The position numbers and the translations under genes were made by a program. A DNA stretch of 64,000 bases from Hymenobacter qilianensis (GTDB lineage Bacteria > Bacteroidota > Bacteroidia > Cytophagales > Hymenobacteraceae): NCBI RefSeq assembly GCF_014489555.1, contig NZ_CP060784.1, forward strand, positions 682,001 to 746,000, read 5' to 3'. This document shows, piece by piece, positions 37,711 through 46,299 of this stretch. Every line of letters starts with the position of its first letter. Positions within the stretch are counted from its first letter, which is position 1. The notes below the pieces were generated by a model. The model made no database searches. It was not told the origin of the DNA and was given only the letters and a program-made list of their open reading frames with translations.

Positions 37711-39354
37711 ATGAAATTATCAAAGATAACTTTAGGCGTTGCGGCTTGCGCGCTGGCCTTTTTGACCTCGTGCGAAAAGCAATTGGAGGAATACAACCCC
37801 TCCGGCCTGACCGCCGATGCCGTGTATACCACGCCGGCTGGTTTTGAGAGCTTGGTAAATGCGGCGTATTCCTACACGCGCTGGTGGTATGGCAAGGAAG
37901 ACGGCATCAGTATGTCGGAAATGGGTACTGACCTTTGGCTCCGCGGCGCTGGCGACGTGAACCCCGACCTGACGGAATACACCACGCTGCAATCTAGCTC
38001 GCGGGCAGTGGAAAGTCTCTGGGGCAAGCTTTACACAGCCGTCAACCTCTGCAATGCCGGTATTTCGCGGGTGGGAAATTCGGGGATGACGGACGCGCAG
38101 AAAACGGTTCGGGAGGGTGAGCTGCGCTTCCTGCGGGCCTTTTATTACTGGCACATTGTAGAAACCTGGGGCGGCGTGCACTTCACCACCACCGAAACGT
38201 CGGGGGTGCAAACCACTTCCAACCGCACGCCGGTTGATACCTTTTACAAGCAGATTGTCGAGGATCTGACTGTAGCCGTGGCTAACCTGCCGAACACGAC
38301 TACCGATTATGGCCGCGTAACCAAGCCAGCCGCCGAAGCATTCCTGGCCAAAATCTATCTGACGCGGGGCGACAACCAACAGGCGGCCACGCTGGCGCAG
38401 AAGGTAATTTCGGGCTACAACTTCACCTTGCTACCTCGCTACGCCGACTTGTGGTCGATGACCAACCTGGAAAACCGCGAAATAGTATGGGCCGTGAACT
38501 ACACCAAGGAACTGACCCTGAACGACCGCGTAGACAACACTCTCTATCCTGACGGACACTCGCGAGGCGGCAACAACGGGCACTTGATGTGGCTGATGAA
38601 GTACGACGACCAGCCCGGTATGGTCCGCGACGTGGCCAACGGCCGGCCCTTTAACCGCTTCATGCCGACCAAGTTTTTGCTGAACCTGTTCGACGAAACC
38701 AAGGACTCGCGCTATGCGGCTTCCTTCCGTACAGTGTGGCTGGCCAACACGGCCGTTGCCGGTCGCTTTGCCGTGGGCGACACCGCCATTCTGGCCACCA
38801 AAAAGGCAATTCCTGCCTCAGTACAAACGTCAAAAAAGTACGTGACCTACGACGTAAATACGATTTATAACGCCAACGGCACCGCCAAAAACCGTTTGCA
38901 GTACGTGTGCCTGCGTAAGTTTGAGGACCCCACTCGCCCTACTATTCAGGAGGAGCAGAGCGCCCGCGACGCCTACGTTATTCGGCTGGCCGATGTGTAT
39001 CTGATGGCCGCTGAAGCGCAGTTTAAGCTGGGCAACACGGCACAGGCCACCACCCTCATCAACACCGTGCGGGAGCGGGCCGCATTGCCCGGCAAAGCCG
39101 CCGACATGCGCATTACTGCCTCTAACCTAAGCCTGGACTTTATTCTGGATGAGCGGGCCCGCGAGCTGGCCGGTGAGCAAGTCCGCTGGTTCGACCTCAA
39201 GCGCACAAACAAGCTGGTGGAGCGGGTAAAGGCCAACAACCCGGAGGCAGGTGCCAGCATTCAGGCCTACCATACGGTGCGCCCCATTCCACAGCGCCAG
39301 CTGGATGCTATTCTGAACAAAGAGGAATTCACGCAGAATCCGAGCTACCGGTAA
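37711..39354 (+). CDS. SusD/RagB family nutrient-binding lipoprotein
   Basis: A 547-residue lipoprotein, MKLSKITLGVAACALAFLTSCEK, with lipobox LTSC. It has the SusD fold: FESLVNAAYSYTRWWYG, tetratricopeptide-like helices with GELRFLRAFYYWHIVETWGGV, AAEAFLAKIYLTRGDNQQA, and C-terminal VIRLADVYLMAAEAQF and LDFILDERARELAGEQVRWFDLKR, all classic blocks. The ATG at 37711 is preferred to TTG at 37699. It forms the cell-surface lid for the SusC channel upstream. It ends before a strong terminator. Confidence 0.95.
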   Translation: MKLSKITLGVAACALAFLTSCEKQLEEYNPSGLTADAVYTTPAGFESLVNAAYSYTRWWYGKEDGISMSEMGTDLWLRGAGDVNPDLTEYTTLQSSSRAVESLWGKLYTAVNLCNAGISRVGNSGMTDAQKTVREGELRFLRAFYYWHIVETWGGVHFTTTETSGVQTTSNRTPVDTFYKQIVEDLTVAVANLPNTTTDYGRVTKPAAEAFLAKIYLTRGDNQQAATLAQKVISGYNFTLLPRYADLWSMTNLENREIVWAVNYTKELTLNDRVDNTLYPDGHSRGGNNGHLMWLMKYDDQPGMVRDVANGRPFNRFMPTKFLLNLFDETKDSRYAASFRTVWLANTAVAGRFAVGDTAILATKKAIPASVQTSKKYVTYDVNTIYNANGTAKNRLQYVCLRKFEDPTRPTIQEEQSARDAYVIRLADVYLMAAEAQFKLGNTAQATTLINTVRERAALPGKAADMRITASNLSLDFILDERARELAGEQVRWFDLKRTNKLVERVKANNPEAGASIQAYHTVRPIPQRQLDAILNKEEFTQNPSYR

Positions 39355-39401
39355 TCTTTTTGGCAGCCGCTCTGGCCGCTTTTATTCAGGAGCTTCTCAC
39401 T

Positions 39402-39438
39402 AAAAAAAGCCCCCAGCAGTCGTGCTGGGGGCTTTTTT
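39402..39438. terminator. bidirectional terminator
   Basis: AAAAAAAGCCCCCAGCA ... TGCTGGGGGCTTTTTTA, a perfect stem with A- and T-runs on both sides. It separates convergent susD and rny. Confidence 0.93.
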
Positions 39439-39455
39439 ACTCTAAAAAGGAAGTC

Positions 39456-41123
39456 TTACTTGGCGTACGCCACCGCGCGCATCTCCCGAATCACCGTGAT
39501 TTTAATCTGGCCGGGATACTGCATCTCCTTCTCGATCTTCTGGGAAATTTCGTAGCTCAGCTCCTGGGCCCGGTCGTCGGTTACGTTGTCTGCGTTCACC
39601 ATGACGCGCAGCTCGCGGCCGGCCTGAATGGCGTAACACTGAAGTACACCATCGAAGCCCACGGCCGTTTCTTCCAGCTGCTTGAGGCGCTTGATGTAGC
39701 TTTCCATCATCTCGCGGCGGGCACCGGGACGGGAGCCGCTGATGGCGTCGCAGGCCTGCACCAGGGGCGAGACCATGGCCGTCATTTCAATCTCGTCGTG
39801 GTGGGCACCGATGGCGTTGATGACGTCGGGGTGCTCCTTATACTTCTTGGCCAGCTCCATGCCCAGGATGGCGTGGGGCAGCTCAGGCTCCTCGGTGCTT
39901 ACTTTACCAATGTCGTGCAGAAGGCCGGCACGCTTTGCATGCTTCACGTTCAGGCCCAGCTCGGCGGCCATAGTGGCGCAGAGGTTGGCTACTTCGCGGG
40001 AGTGCTGGAGTAGGTTTTGGCCGTAAGATGACCGGAAACGCATGCGGCCCACCATCTTGATCAGCTCGGGGTGCAAGCCGTGAATACCGAGGTCGATGAT
40101 AGTCCGCTCGCCGATTTCCACAATTTCCTCGTCGATGTTCTTGCGCGTTTTGGCTACAATTTCCTCGATGCGGGCGGGGTGAATACGACCGTCTTTTACC
40201 AGCAAGTGCAACGACAAGCGTGCTACTTCGCGGCGCACTGGGTCAAACCCGGAAATGATGATGGCTTCGGGCGTATCATCCACAATGATTTCCACGCCGG
40301 TAGCGGCTTCCAAGGCGCGAATGTTGCGGCCTTCCCGGCCAATGATTTTGCCTTTAACGTCGTCCGACTCAATGTTGAAAATCGACACGCAGTTCTCGAT
40401 AGCGTGCTCAGCCGCTGTGCGCTGAATGGTTTCCAGCACTACTTTCTTGGCGTCTTTGGTAGCCGACAGCTTGGCCTGGGCCACCACGTCTTTGATATAA
40501 GAGGAAGCCTGAATCTGGGCTTCATTCTTCAACGATTCTACCAATTGCTCGCGAGCTTCGGCGGCCGACAGGTTGGCAATGGTTTCGAGCTGGTGCTGTA
40601 CATCGTGGATGCGGGCGTCGAGGTCGTGCTCTTTCTGCTGGAGCTTGGCTTGCTGGGTTTCGATCGTTACACGGCGTTTTTCTTCCTGGCTGTCGAGGCG
40701 CTCGCGCTGCTGCTGGGCGTCGGTCTGAAGCTTTTCGCGGAGGGTTTCTAAGTCTTGCTCTTTGCGCTGGAGCTGCTCAAGCTGCTTCTGGGTGGTTTCG
40801 GTGAGGCGCTTGATGCTCTGCTCCTGCTCAAGTACGGTGGCGCGGCGCTCTGTCAGCTCCTGCTCTAAAGACTGCTTCTGGCGCTTGCTTTCCTGCTCAA
40901 ACTCATTCTTGAGCTGGCGAAACTTATCCTTAGACTGCTGAATGCGCTCATCGCGGGTGCGGTTGGCTTGCGCCTCTGCTTCCTGAAGAAGCTGCTGAGC
41001 GCGGGCCTGCGCCTGGGCTTCGTGGTCCTGCCTGGCCTTGCCGGCCAGCAGGCGTCCTAGCACAACGCCGGCCACAAGGGCAACGACGGCAGCCAGAACA
41101 ATATAGATTATGTAGTTGGGCAT
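39456..41123 (-). CDS. rny: ribonuclease Y
   Basis: A 555-residue endoribonuclease that starts mRNA decay. One N-terminal membrane anchor ([19 protein letters not shown]) is followed by a long Gln/Glu-rich coiled coil (about residues 35-200), a KH domain with [23 protein letters not shown], and an HD domain with [12 protein letters not shown] and [10 protein letters not shown] supplying the metal-binding His-Asp. The C-terminus [18 protein letters not shown] is typical. It lies downstream of zapA on the same strand. Identity is secure. Confidence 0.97.
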   Translation of the reverse strand: MPNYIIYIVLAAVVALVAGVVLGRLLAGKARQDHEAQAQARAQQLLQEAEAQANRTRDERIQQSKDKFRQLKNEFEQESKRQKQSLEQELTERRATVLEQEQSIKRLTETTQKQLEQLQRKEQDLETLREKLQTDAQQQRERLDSQEEKRRVTIETQQAKLQQKEHDLDARIHDVQHQLETIANLSAAEAREQLVESLKNEAQIQASSYIKDVVAQAKLSATKDAKKVVLETIQRTAAEHAIENCVSIFNIESDDVKGKIIGREGRNIRALEAATGVEIIVDDTPEAIIISGFDPVRREVARLSLHLLVKDGRIHPARIEEIVAKTRKNIDEEIVEIGERTIIDLGIHGLHPELIKMVGRMRFRSSYGQNLLQHSREVANLCATMAAELGLNVKHAKRAGLLHDIGKVSTEEPELPHAILGMELAKKYKEHPDVINAIGAHHDEIEMTAMVSPLVQACDAISGSRPGARREMMESYIKRLKQLEETAVGFDGVLQCYAIQAGRELRVMVNADNVTDDRAQELSYEISQKIEKEMQYPGQIKITVIREMRAVAYAK

Positions 41124-41235
41124 GAGTTATGGTTTTTAGGGGGTACTAATAAACCACAACAAAAAAATCTGCCCAACAGTCTCCAAGTAGCGGAGCATTT
41201 GCTCCGCCCGGTCGGTCATAAAACTGCGCCGATGC

Positions 41236-41526
41236 TCAGCCGAGCACCAGCGACGAAAGCAGCTTATCTAAGCGCGTAAGACGCTCAGTAAGAGCTGCAT
41301 CAGTGCCATCCTTTTCTTTGCTGACTTTCAAGCCGTCAGCCATGGTGGATAGGGCAATCATGGCTAGCAAGTCTTGCTTGTCTTGAATGCCGTACTGTTC
41401 GCGAAATTCCTTGATCCGTTCGTTGAGCTGACGCCCAGCCAGGCGCAGACGCTCCTCTTCCAAGGGGCTAACGCGCATGGGGTAGTCCCGTTCAGCAATA
41501 CGAATTTTAATGGCTAAGTCACTCAT
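41236..41526 (-). CDS. zapA: cell division protein ZapA
   Basis: A 96-residue FtsZ-associated protein starting MSDLAIKIRIAERDYPMRV. The N-terminal beta-hairpin domain is followed by EEERLRLAGRQLNERIKEF and a C-terminal coiled coil. Its length and the KIRIAERDYPMRVSPLEE block match ZapA of Bacteroidota. It sits between a small coiled-coil gene and rny. An ATG at 41532 adds two residues and is less likely. A small GCGGAGC/GCTCCGC hairpin lies downstream at 41190-41207. Confidence 0.9.
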   Translation of the reverse strand: MSDLAIKIRIAERDYPMRVSPLEEERLRLAGRQLNERIKEFREQYGIQDKQDLLAMIALSTMADGLKVSKEKDGTDAALTERLTRLDKLLSSLVLG

Positions 41527-41554
41527 CAGCAAATGGCTGGACGTTCGATGGTCA

Positions 41555-41851
41555 TTACTCCCTCAAATAGGCAAGGCACTTATCAATCTCGCGGATATAT
41601 TCGTTTAGGCGCAGTTTAAGCTCGTTGGCGTTGGCAGGTTCTTCTGCTATGGTATGGACAAGTTTAGCGATATTCTCCTGATTCTGGAAATCCTTGAGCT
41701 GCCGTTCCCGGTCGCGTACGTCGGCGTGGAGCTGCTGGATAGTCGTTTGAGCATCGGCCAGCTCCTCGCGCAACTGCTGATAGGCAGCCACTAAGGTGGT
41801 TACCTGCCGCTCCAGGCGGTCTAGTTGAGCAAGCTGCTGAGAGGAGGCCAT
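41555..41851 (-). CDS. small coiled-coil protein upstream of zapA
   Basis: A 98-residue protein predicted to be mostly a parallel coiled coil (LDRLERQVTTLVAAYQQL, then AQTTIQQLHADVRDRERQL) with a helical tail that includes KLRLNEYIREIDKCLAYL. Genes of this type commonly precede zapA in Bacteroidota, and its build is ZapB-like, suggesting a divisome or nucleoid role. The assignment rests on position and coiled coil only. The candidate 6S-like RNA ends 26 bp upstream of its start. Confidence 0.7.
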   Translation of the reverse strand: MASSQQLAQLDRLERQVTTLVAAYQQLREELADAQTTIQQLHADVRDRERQLKDFQNQENIAKLVHTIAEEPANANELKLRLNEYIREIDKCLAYLRE

Positions 41852-41877
41852 GCGAGAGAATTATTTTAATAAATAAG

Positions 41878-41980
41878 CGCCACAGTAGATTTGCTCTCTG
41901 CTTCGCTCAGGCAATTTGGCAGGATTTCACCTGTTCCCCAAACTTTGGGCTACCCGTGCGAGCTCAAACATACTGTGGCG
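41878..41980 (-). ncRNA. candidate 6S-like structured RNA
   Basis: The 103-nt interval between the pheT stop and the small coiled-coil gene folds as one long rod. The 10-bp closing stem (CGCCACAGTA / TACTGTGGCG) is perfect. A second stem pairs TTTG..CTC with GAG..CAAA around a tandem G-A mismatch. Then comes a large internal bubble with small hairpins. The apical stem is TTTGG with CCAAA and CAGG with CCTG. A closing stem, central bubble and apical stem are the 6S design, and 6S genes are often next to zapA. It is shorter than most 6S RNAs. Strand and ends are inferred. Confidence 0.45.
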
Positions 41981-41986
41981 TTTTGA

Positions 41987-44406
41987 CTAGCGACGGATTA
42001 CAGCACCCGCCTGCTTTTCGAACTGCTGAATCAAACGCTGCATTACGCCGTCGATGGCTTGGTCAGTAAGCGTTTGGGTCGGGTCCTGCAAGTTGAAGCT
42101 GACGGAGTACGACTTCTTGCCTTCCGGCAGCTTGTCGCCCTCGTATACGTCGAACACGTTCACGCCGTGCAGCAGCTTGCGCTCGGCCCGCTGGGCAATC
42201 TGGCGCAGCTGATCGAAGGTCACGGCCTTGTCAACTACCAGCGACAGGTCGCGGCGCACCTCGGGAAACTTGGGCAGCTCGCGGGCCACGAGGGCGTTCT
42301 TGTATTTCTTCACCAGCCAATCCCAATCCAGCTCGGCGTACCACACGGGCTGATTCACGTCGAGGCGCTTCAGCACCCCGGCAGAAATGCCCCCCAGGTG
42401 CGCCACTGGCTGGTTTTGGGCCAGCAACGTGAGGCCGCCCGCCAGGTACGGGTGCTGCACGGGTTGGGAAGTGGGCGCGGCGTGGCCCAGGGCCGTCAGG
42501 ACTTGCTGCACAGCACCGGCCAGGTGGTGGAAGGTGGCCTTTTCGGCTTTGTGCTGCCAGGTTTCGGCGGTGGCATTGCCGGTGAGCAGAATTATGAGGC
42601 TGTTTCTCTCCTCGTACTGGCCGTCGGCTTTGCGGAAGTAGGTTTTGCCGAACTCATACAGCTTCAGGTCGCGCTGACGGCGGTTGAGGTTGTAGCGCAC
42701 TACTTCCAGGGCGCTGTGAAGCACCGTAGGGCGCAGCACGTTCAGGTCGGCGCTGTTGTAGTTCAGCACGCGCACCAGCGCCTCGTTGGTTTCGCCTTCG
42801 GCCTCGAAGTAGCGGGCGTTGGTAATAGAGTTAGTAATGATTTCCGAGAAACCCTGGCCGCTGAGCAGGCGGGCCGTATTCTGGCGCAGAATCTCCGGGT
42901 CAGGATTCGGGAATTTGGCCAGGAAGGAAGCCGAGTTGTGCGGACGCAAGGCCACGTTGTTGTAGCCGTGTATGCGCAGTATCTCCTCGATTACATCGGC
43001 TTCGCGGGTCACATCCACTTTGAAGGATGGCACGATCAGCCACCAGTCGTCGCCGTTTTCGGCCTGAATGGTAATTTCTAAGTCAGTCAGGATATGACGG
43101 ATTCGGTCGGTGGCGATGTGCTGACCTACGAGGCGCTCCACTCGCGAGAGGCGCAGGCGCACGGTGGTAGGCAGCACATGCTTCGGATATTCATCCACAA
43201 CAGGCGCGGAAATACGTGCACCAGCTACTTCCTGAAGCAGCAGGGCGGCCCGCTGCAAGGCCACAAGCACCATATTCGGATCGGTGCCGCGCTCGAAGCG
43301 GAAGGAGGCGTCGGTTTTCAGCTGGTGGGTTTGGCTGGTGCGGCGCACTACGGCGGGCGCGAAGTAGGCGCTTTCCAGAAACACGCGCTGGGTGGCGGCG
43401 CTCACGCCGGAAGTTTGCCCCCCAAACACGCCAGCCAAAGCCAGCGGCTCCCCGCCCCCGCCGGCAATCACCAGATCTTCGACGCGCAGGGTGCGCTCGG
43501 TGCCGTCCAGAGTCGTGAACTTCTCGCCTTCAGCGGCGCGCTTCACCCGAATTTGCCCCCCAGAAATCTGGTCGGCGTCGAAGGCGTGCAGGGGCTGGCC
43601 TAGCTCGTGCAGCACGAAGTTGGTCACGTCCACTACGTTATTAATCGGCGACAAGTCAATGCTGCGCAGGCGCCGCTGCAGCCACTCCGGCGACGGGCCG
43701 ACCTGCACATTTTCGAGCAACAAGCCAGCGTAGCGCGGACATGCATCTTCATCCTCAATCCGCACTTGCACATTCTGCGCGGCGGTTGTGGGGGCAAAAA
43801 TGCGCTTACATCGGGCAAGTGGCAGGGCTGGCGAAGGAGGGCACGCAGCTCGCGGGCCACGCCGTAATGAGAGGCAGCGTCGGCGCGGTTGGGCGTCAGG
43901 CCGATTTCCAGCACAGCATCGGAGCCTAAGCCAAAATACTCAGCGGCGGGAGTACCGTTAGGAAGATCGGTGTCGAGCACGATGATGCCGGCGTGGGAAG
44001 TGCCGATACCGATTTCGTCCTCAGCGCAAATCATGCCCTCGGAGGCCGCGCCGCGAATCTTGGATTTCTTGATTTTGAATGGCTCGCCCTGGGCCGGGTG
44101 CAGGGTGGCGCCTTCCAACGCTACCACTACTTTCTGGCCGGCAGCCACATTCGAAGCTCCGCACACGATTTGGCGCGGGGTGGCGTCGCCCACGGCTACG
44201 GTGGTCAGGCTCAGCTTATCGGCGTCGGGGTGCTTTTCGCAGGTTAATACTTCACCGATTACCACGCCACGCAGGCCGCCGGGAATGCTTTCGAGCTCTT
44301 CCACACCTTCCACTTCCAGGCCTGAGCCGGTGAGCAGGGCAGACAGCTCGGTGGCCGATTTATCGGTGGGAATGAGGGTGCGGAGCCAGTCGAGGGAGAT
44401 TTTCAT
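41987..44406 (-). CDS. pheT: phenylalanyl-tRNA synthetase subunit beta (frameshift)
   Basis: About 806 residues when repaired, the essential beta subunit of PheRS. It has N-terminal MKISLDWLRTLIPTDKSATE, a tRNA-binding (EMAP-like) domain with GEVLTCEKHPDADKLSL, a B3/B4 editing domain (HELGQPLHAFDADQISGG), B5 with LRIHGYNNVALRP, and a C-terminal FDX-ACB domain (PKFPEVRRDLSLVVDKAVTF). The frame breaks only at G5 run 43790-43794. One base restores SAFLPPTTAAQNVQVRIEDE. Three G6 motif copies elsewhere in the gene are in frame. A real disruption would be lethal without another copy. Confidence 0.96.
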
Positions 44407-44446
44407 ATAGAATACAGGTAGTCAGCGTCAAAAACAGCGGGGCGGG

Positions 44447-44454
44447 CAAAGGTA
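44447..44454 (-). promoter_or_regulatory. -7 promoter element of pheT (TACCTTTG)
   Basis: TACCTTTG on the minus strand, 40 bp upstream of the pheT start. It is a perfect TAnnTTTG match and identical to the element at 8842-8849. The -33 region is weak. It implies a 5' leader of about 30-35 nt. Confidence 0.5.
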
Positions 44455-44483
44455 TGAATTTGCAAAACGGCCTAAAATGTAAA

Positions 44484-44593
44484 ACGGAGTGGTACTCCGC
44501 TCTGCCGCAAAGCGGCAAGCTGGCGGTAGCACGGCATGGCGCGGTGCCGACGGCTTTGCGCTAGCGCGCAAGAACGGAGTGCCACTCCGTTCT
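44484..44593. repeat. inverted-repeat element, family D
   Basis: ACGGAGTGGTACTCCG at the left and AACGGAGTGCCACTCCGTT at the right are each near-palindromic and inverted relative to each other. They enclose GC-rich hairpins (GCCGCAAAGCGGC). It lies between pheT and the DUF1684 gene. Only one copy is present in this window. Confidence 0.7.
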
Positions 44594-44600
44594 ACTAGCA

Positions 44601-45221
44601 TTAATCCTTGTGAAACGTCTTCTCCCCGGCCTTGATGTATACCGACAGGATATTCTCGGCGGGCGGCACGGGGCAGGCAAACGATACATTATAGGCGCAG
44701 AAGGGATTGTAGGCCGTGTTGAAATCTAGCACAATCTCATCGTCGCCCTCGGCTACGGGCTCGGCGTCGAGGTAGCGGCCGCCGCCGTAGGTGTCGAAGC
44801 CGTTGGTTTTGTCGGTGAAGGGAATGAAGAGCGTGGTATCAGGGCCGTTGGCTTTGCGGAACACGGTGAGGCGCTGGGCTTCTTTTTGCCACTCAAAGGA
44901 GGCGCGGCCCCAGCGTATATACTTTTCAGCCTTGCCATCGGTGAGGCGCATGGCGATGGTGTCGCGCACGGAAAAGGGCTCAAACTGGGCCGTGAGGCGG
45001 TAGGTTTTGTTGGGTGCGAAGTAGTTCAGGCTGTCGAACTGCTGGCGCTGCTCAGCGGAGAGTGGCGAGCCCTGCACGCGGCGAAACTCATCGTCTTTGG
45101 CGTGGCGGGCCTTCTCAATGCGGGCCACGTACTGCTCGTCGTTCAGCACGAGGTCCTGGAGGAAATAGCCGAGCACGAGGAGCAGGCCGAGAAAGATAAA
45201 AAGCTTGGGATTGAGGCGCAT
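44601..45221 (-). CDS. DUF1684 domain protein
   Basis: A 206-residue protein with an N-terminal membrane anchor/signal segment (LFIFLGLLLVLGYFLQDLVL). It has the DUF1684 landmarks RLTVFRKANGPDTTLFIPF, DKTNGFDTYGGGRYL and DFNTAYNPFCAYNVSFACP, the last with conserved Cys residues, and ends in IKAGEKTFHKD. The domain is of unknown function. A TATCTTTG -7-like element (45230-45237, minus strand) lies only 9 bp before the ATG, so the transcript may be almost leaderless. Confidence 0.88.
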   Translation of the reverse strand: MRLNPKLFIFLGLLLVLGYFLQDLVLNDEQYVARIEKARHAKDDEFRRVQGSPLSAEQRQQFDSLNYFAPNKTYRLTAQFEPFSVRDTIAMRLTDGKAEKYIRWGRASFEWQKEAQRLTVFRKANGPDTTLFIPFTDKTNGFDTYGGGRYLDAEPVAEGDDEIVLDFNTAYNPFCAYNVSFACPVPPAENILSVYIKAGEKTFHKD

Positions 45222-45272
45222 GGTAGCGGCAAAGATACCGGGGCGCGGCGGCTCTTGCTAGGTTTGCAGCAG

Positions 45273-45304
45273 AAAAGCCCCCAGAGCCGCTGGGGAGCTT
45301 TTTA
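45273..45304. terminator. imperfect terminator
   Basis: AAAAGCCCCCAG AGCCG CTGGGGAGCTTTTT. The stem has one mismatch in the G-run. It follows the region downstream of radC on the minus strand and precedes the DUF1684 promoter. Confidence 0.65.
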
Positions 45305-45317
45305 TATTAATCGCACG

Positions 45318-45422
45318 TGTAGAGGCACATACTTGTGTCTCCTCATTGCTGATGTTGTTTTATATAGCAAAATTGTGTGGTACCGCTCGTTCAATCGGGA
45401 GACACAAATATGTGTCTCTACA
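45318..45422. repeat. inverted-repeat element, family A copy 2
   Basis: Left end TGTAGAGGCACATACTTGTG, right end CACAAATATGTGTCTCTACA, with an internal CGCTCGTTCAATCGGGAG. Ends and core resemble the copy at 911-1006. It lies just after the radC stop. Confidence 0.78.
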
Positions 45423-45431
45423 GTAATCTAC

Positions 45432-46175
45432 TTACAGCACGCCTTCGTCGGCGAAGCTGTAGTAGCCGTGGTCGGTGTAGATGAGGTGGTCGAGGATGGG
45501 GAGATCCAGGAACTGGCCGGCTTCTTTGAGCTTGCGGGTGAGGGCAATATCGGCGGCGCTGGGCTTCTGGTTGCCGCTGGGGTGGTTGTGCACCAGGATA
45601 ATGGAGCTGGCCAGCTGCTCCAGAGCGTGCTTGAAAATCATCTTCGGGTCGGCGACGGTGCCGGCCACTCCCCCACTGCTGATGGGTTGCTTGCGCATGA
45701 CCACGTTGGCGCGATTGAGCAGAATGACCCAGAATTCTTCGTGTGGCAAATCCTGGAGGTTGGGCCGGATGAGCTGGTAAATATCGCGCGAGCAGGTGAT
45801 GGTGGTGCGGGCCGCGGCGGCCGTTTCCTTGCGGCGCCGACCTAACTCTAAGGCCGCCACGATGGTTATAGCCTTAGCTTCCCCGATACCTTTGTGGCGC
45901 ATCAGCTCCTTCACCGACAATTTGGCCAACTCATTCAAATCGTTTTCTACTGCGTTCAGAATCAGCTTGGCTACGTCTACAGCGGAGAGCTTGGCAGTGC
46001 CCGAGCCGAGCAGAATTCCCATCAACTCCGCGTCGGAGAGAGCTGAGCGGCCTTTTTGCAGAAGCTTTTCGCGGGGGCGGTCTTCCTCGGCCCAGCTTTT
46101 AATACCGAAAGAAGTGGGGGCTACGTAACGCACGGGGGCAGCGGCCTCTTCCGCCAGGTTGTCAACTGATTTCAT
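45432..46175 (-). CDS. radC: RadC family JAB/MPN-domain protein
   Basis: A 247-residue protein with an N-terminal helix-hairpin-helix-like region (ELMRHKGIGEAKAITIVAALELGRR) and a C-terminal JAMM/MPN domain: SSIILVHNHPSGNQKPSAAD with the metal-binding HxHPSG...D and LPILDHLIY. It was once linked to DNA repair, but the molecular role is unresolved. The length is typical. It is divergent from the metallophosphoesterase gene. Confidence 0.94.
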   Translation of the reverse strand: MKSVDNLAEEAAAPVRYVAPTSFGIKSWAEEDRPREKLLQKGRSALSDAELMGILLGSGTAKLSAVDVAKLILNAVENDLNELAKLSVKELMRHKGIGEAKAITIVAALELGRRRKETAAAARTTITCSRDIYQLIRPNLQDLPHEEFWVILLNRANVVMRKQPISSGGVAGTVADPKMIFKHALEQLASSIILVHNHPSGNQKPSAADIALTRKLKEAGQFLDLPILDHLIYTDHGYYSFADEGVL

Positions 46176-46299
46176 ACTGCACTATTGTTGCTGAGGGCTG
46201 GCACATAAGGTAAAATTTGTATTCAGCCGTCTATCCTATTCTTACCCGGTAGCTCCAATAACTAAACCAAAGCCGCCGGAATCCATCTTTTCCACCTGC

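Noticed and set aside
41878..41980. Cobalamin riboswitch (AACAGGTGAAATCCTG resembles its core)
   Set aside because: The conserved downstream pseudoknot partner and the CCCGC-ACTGT block are missing, and the genes that follow (coiled-coil protein, zapA, rny) are not B12-related. The rod-like 6S fold fits better, but this remains a weaker alternative.
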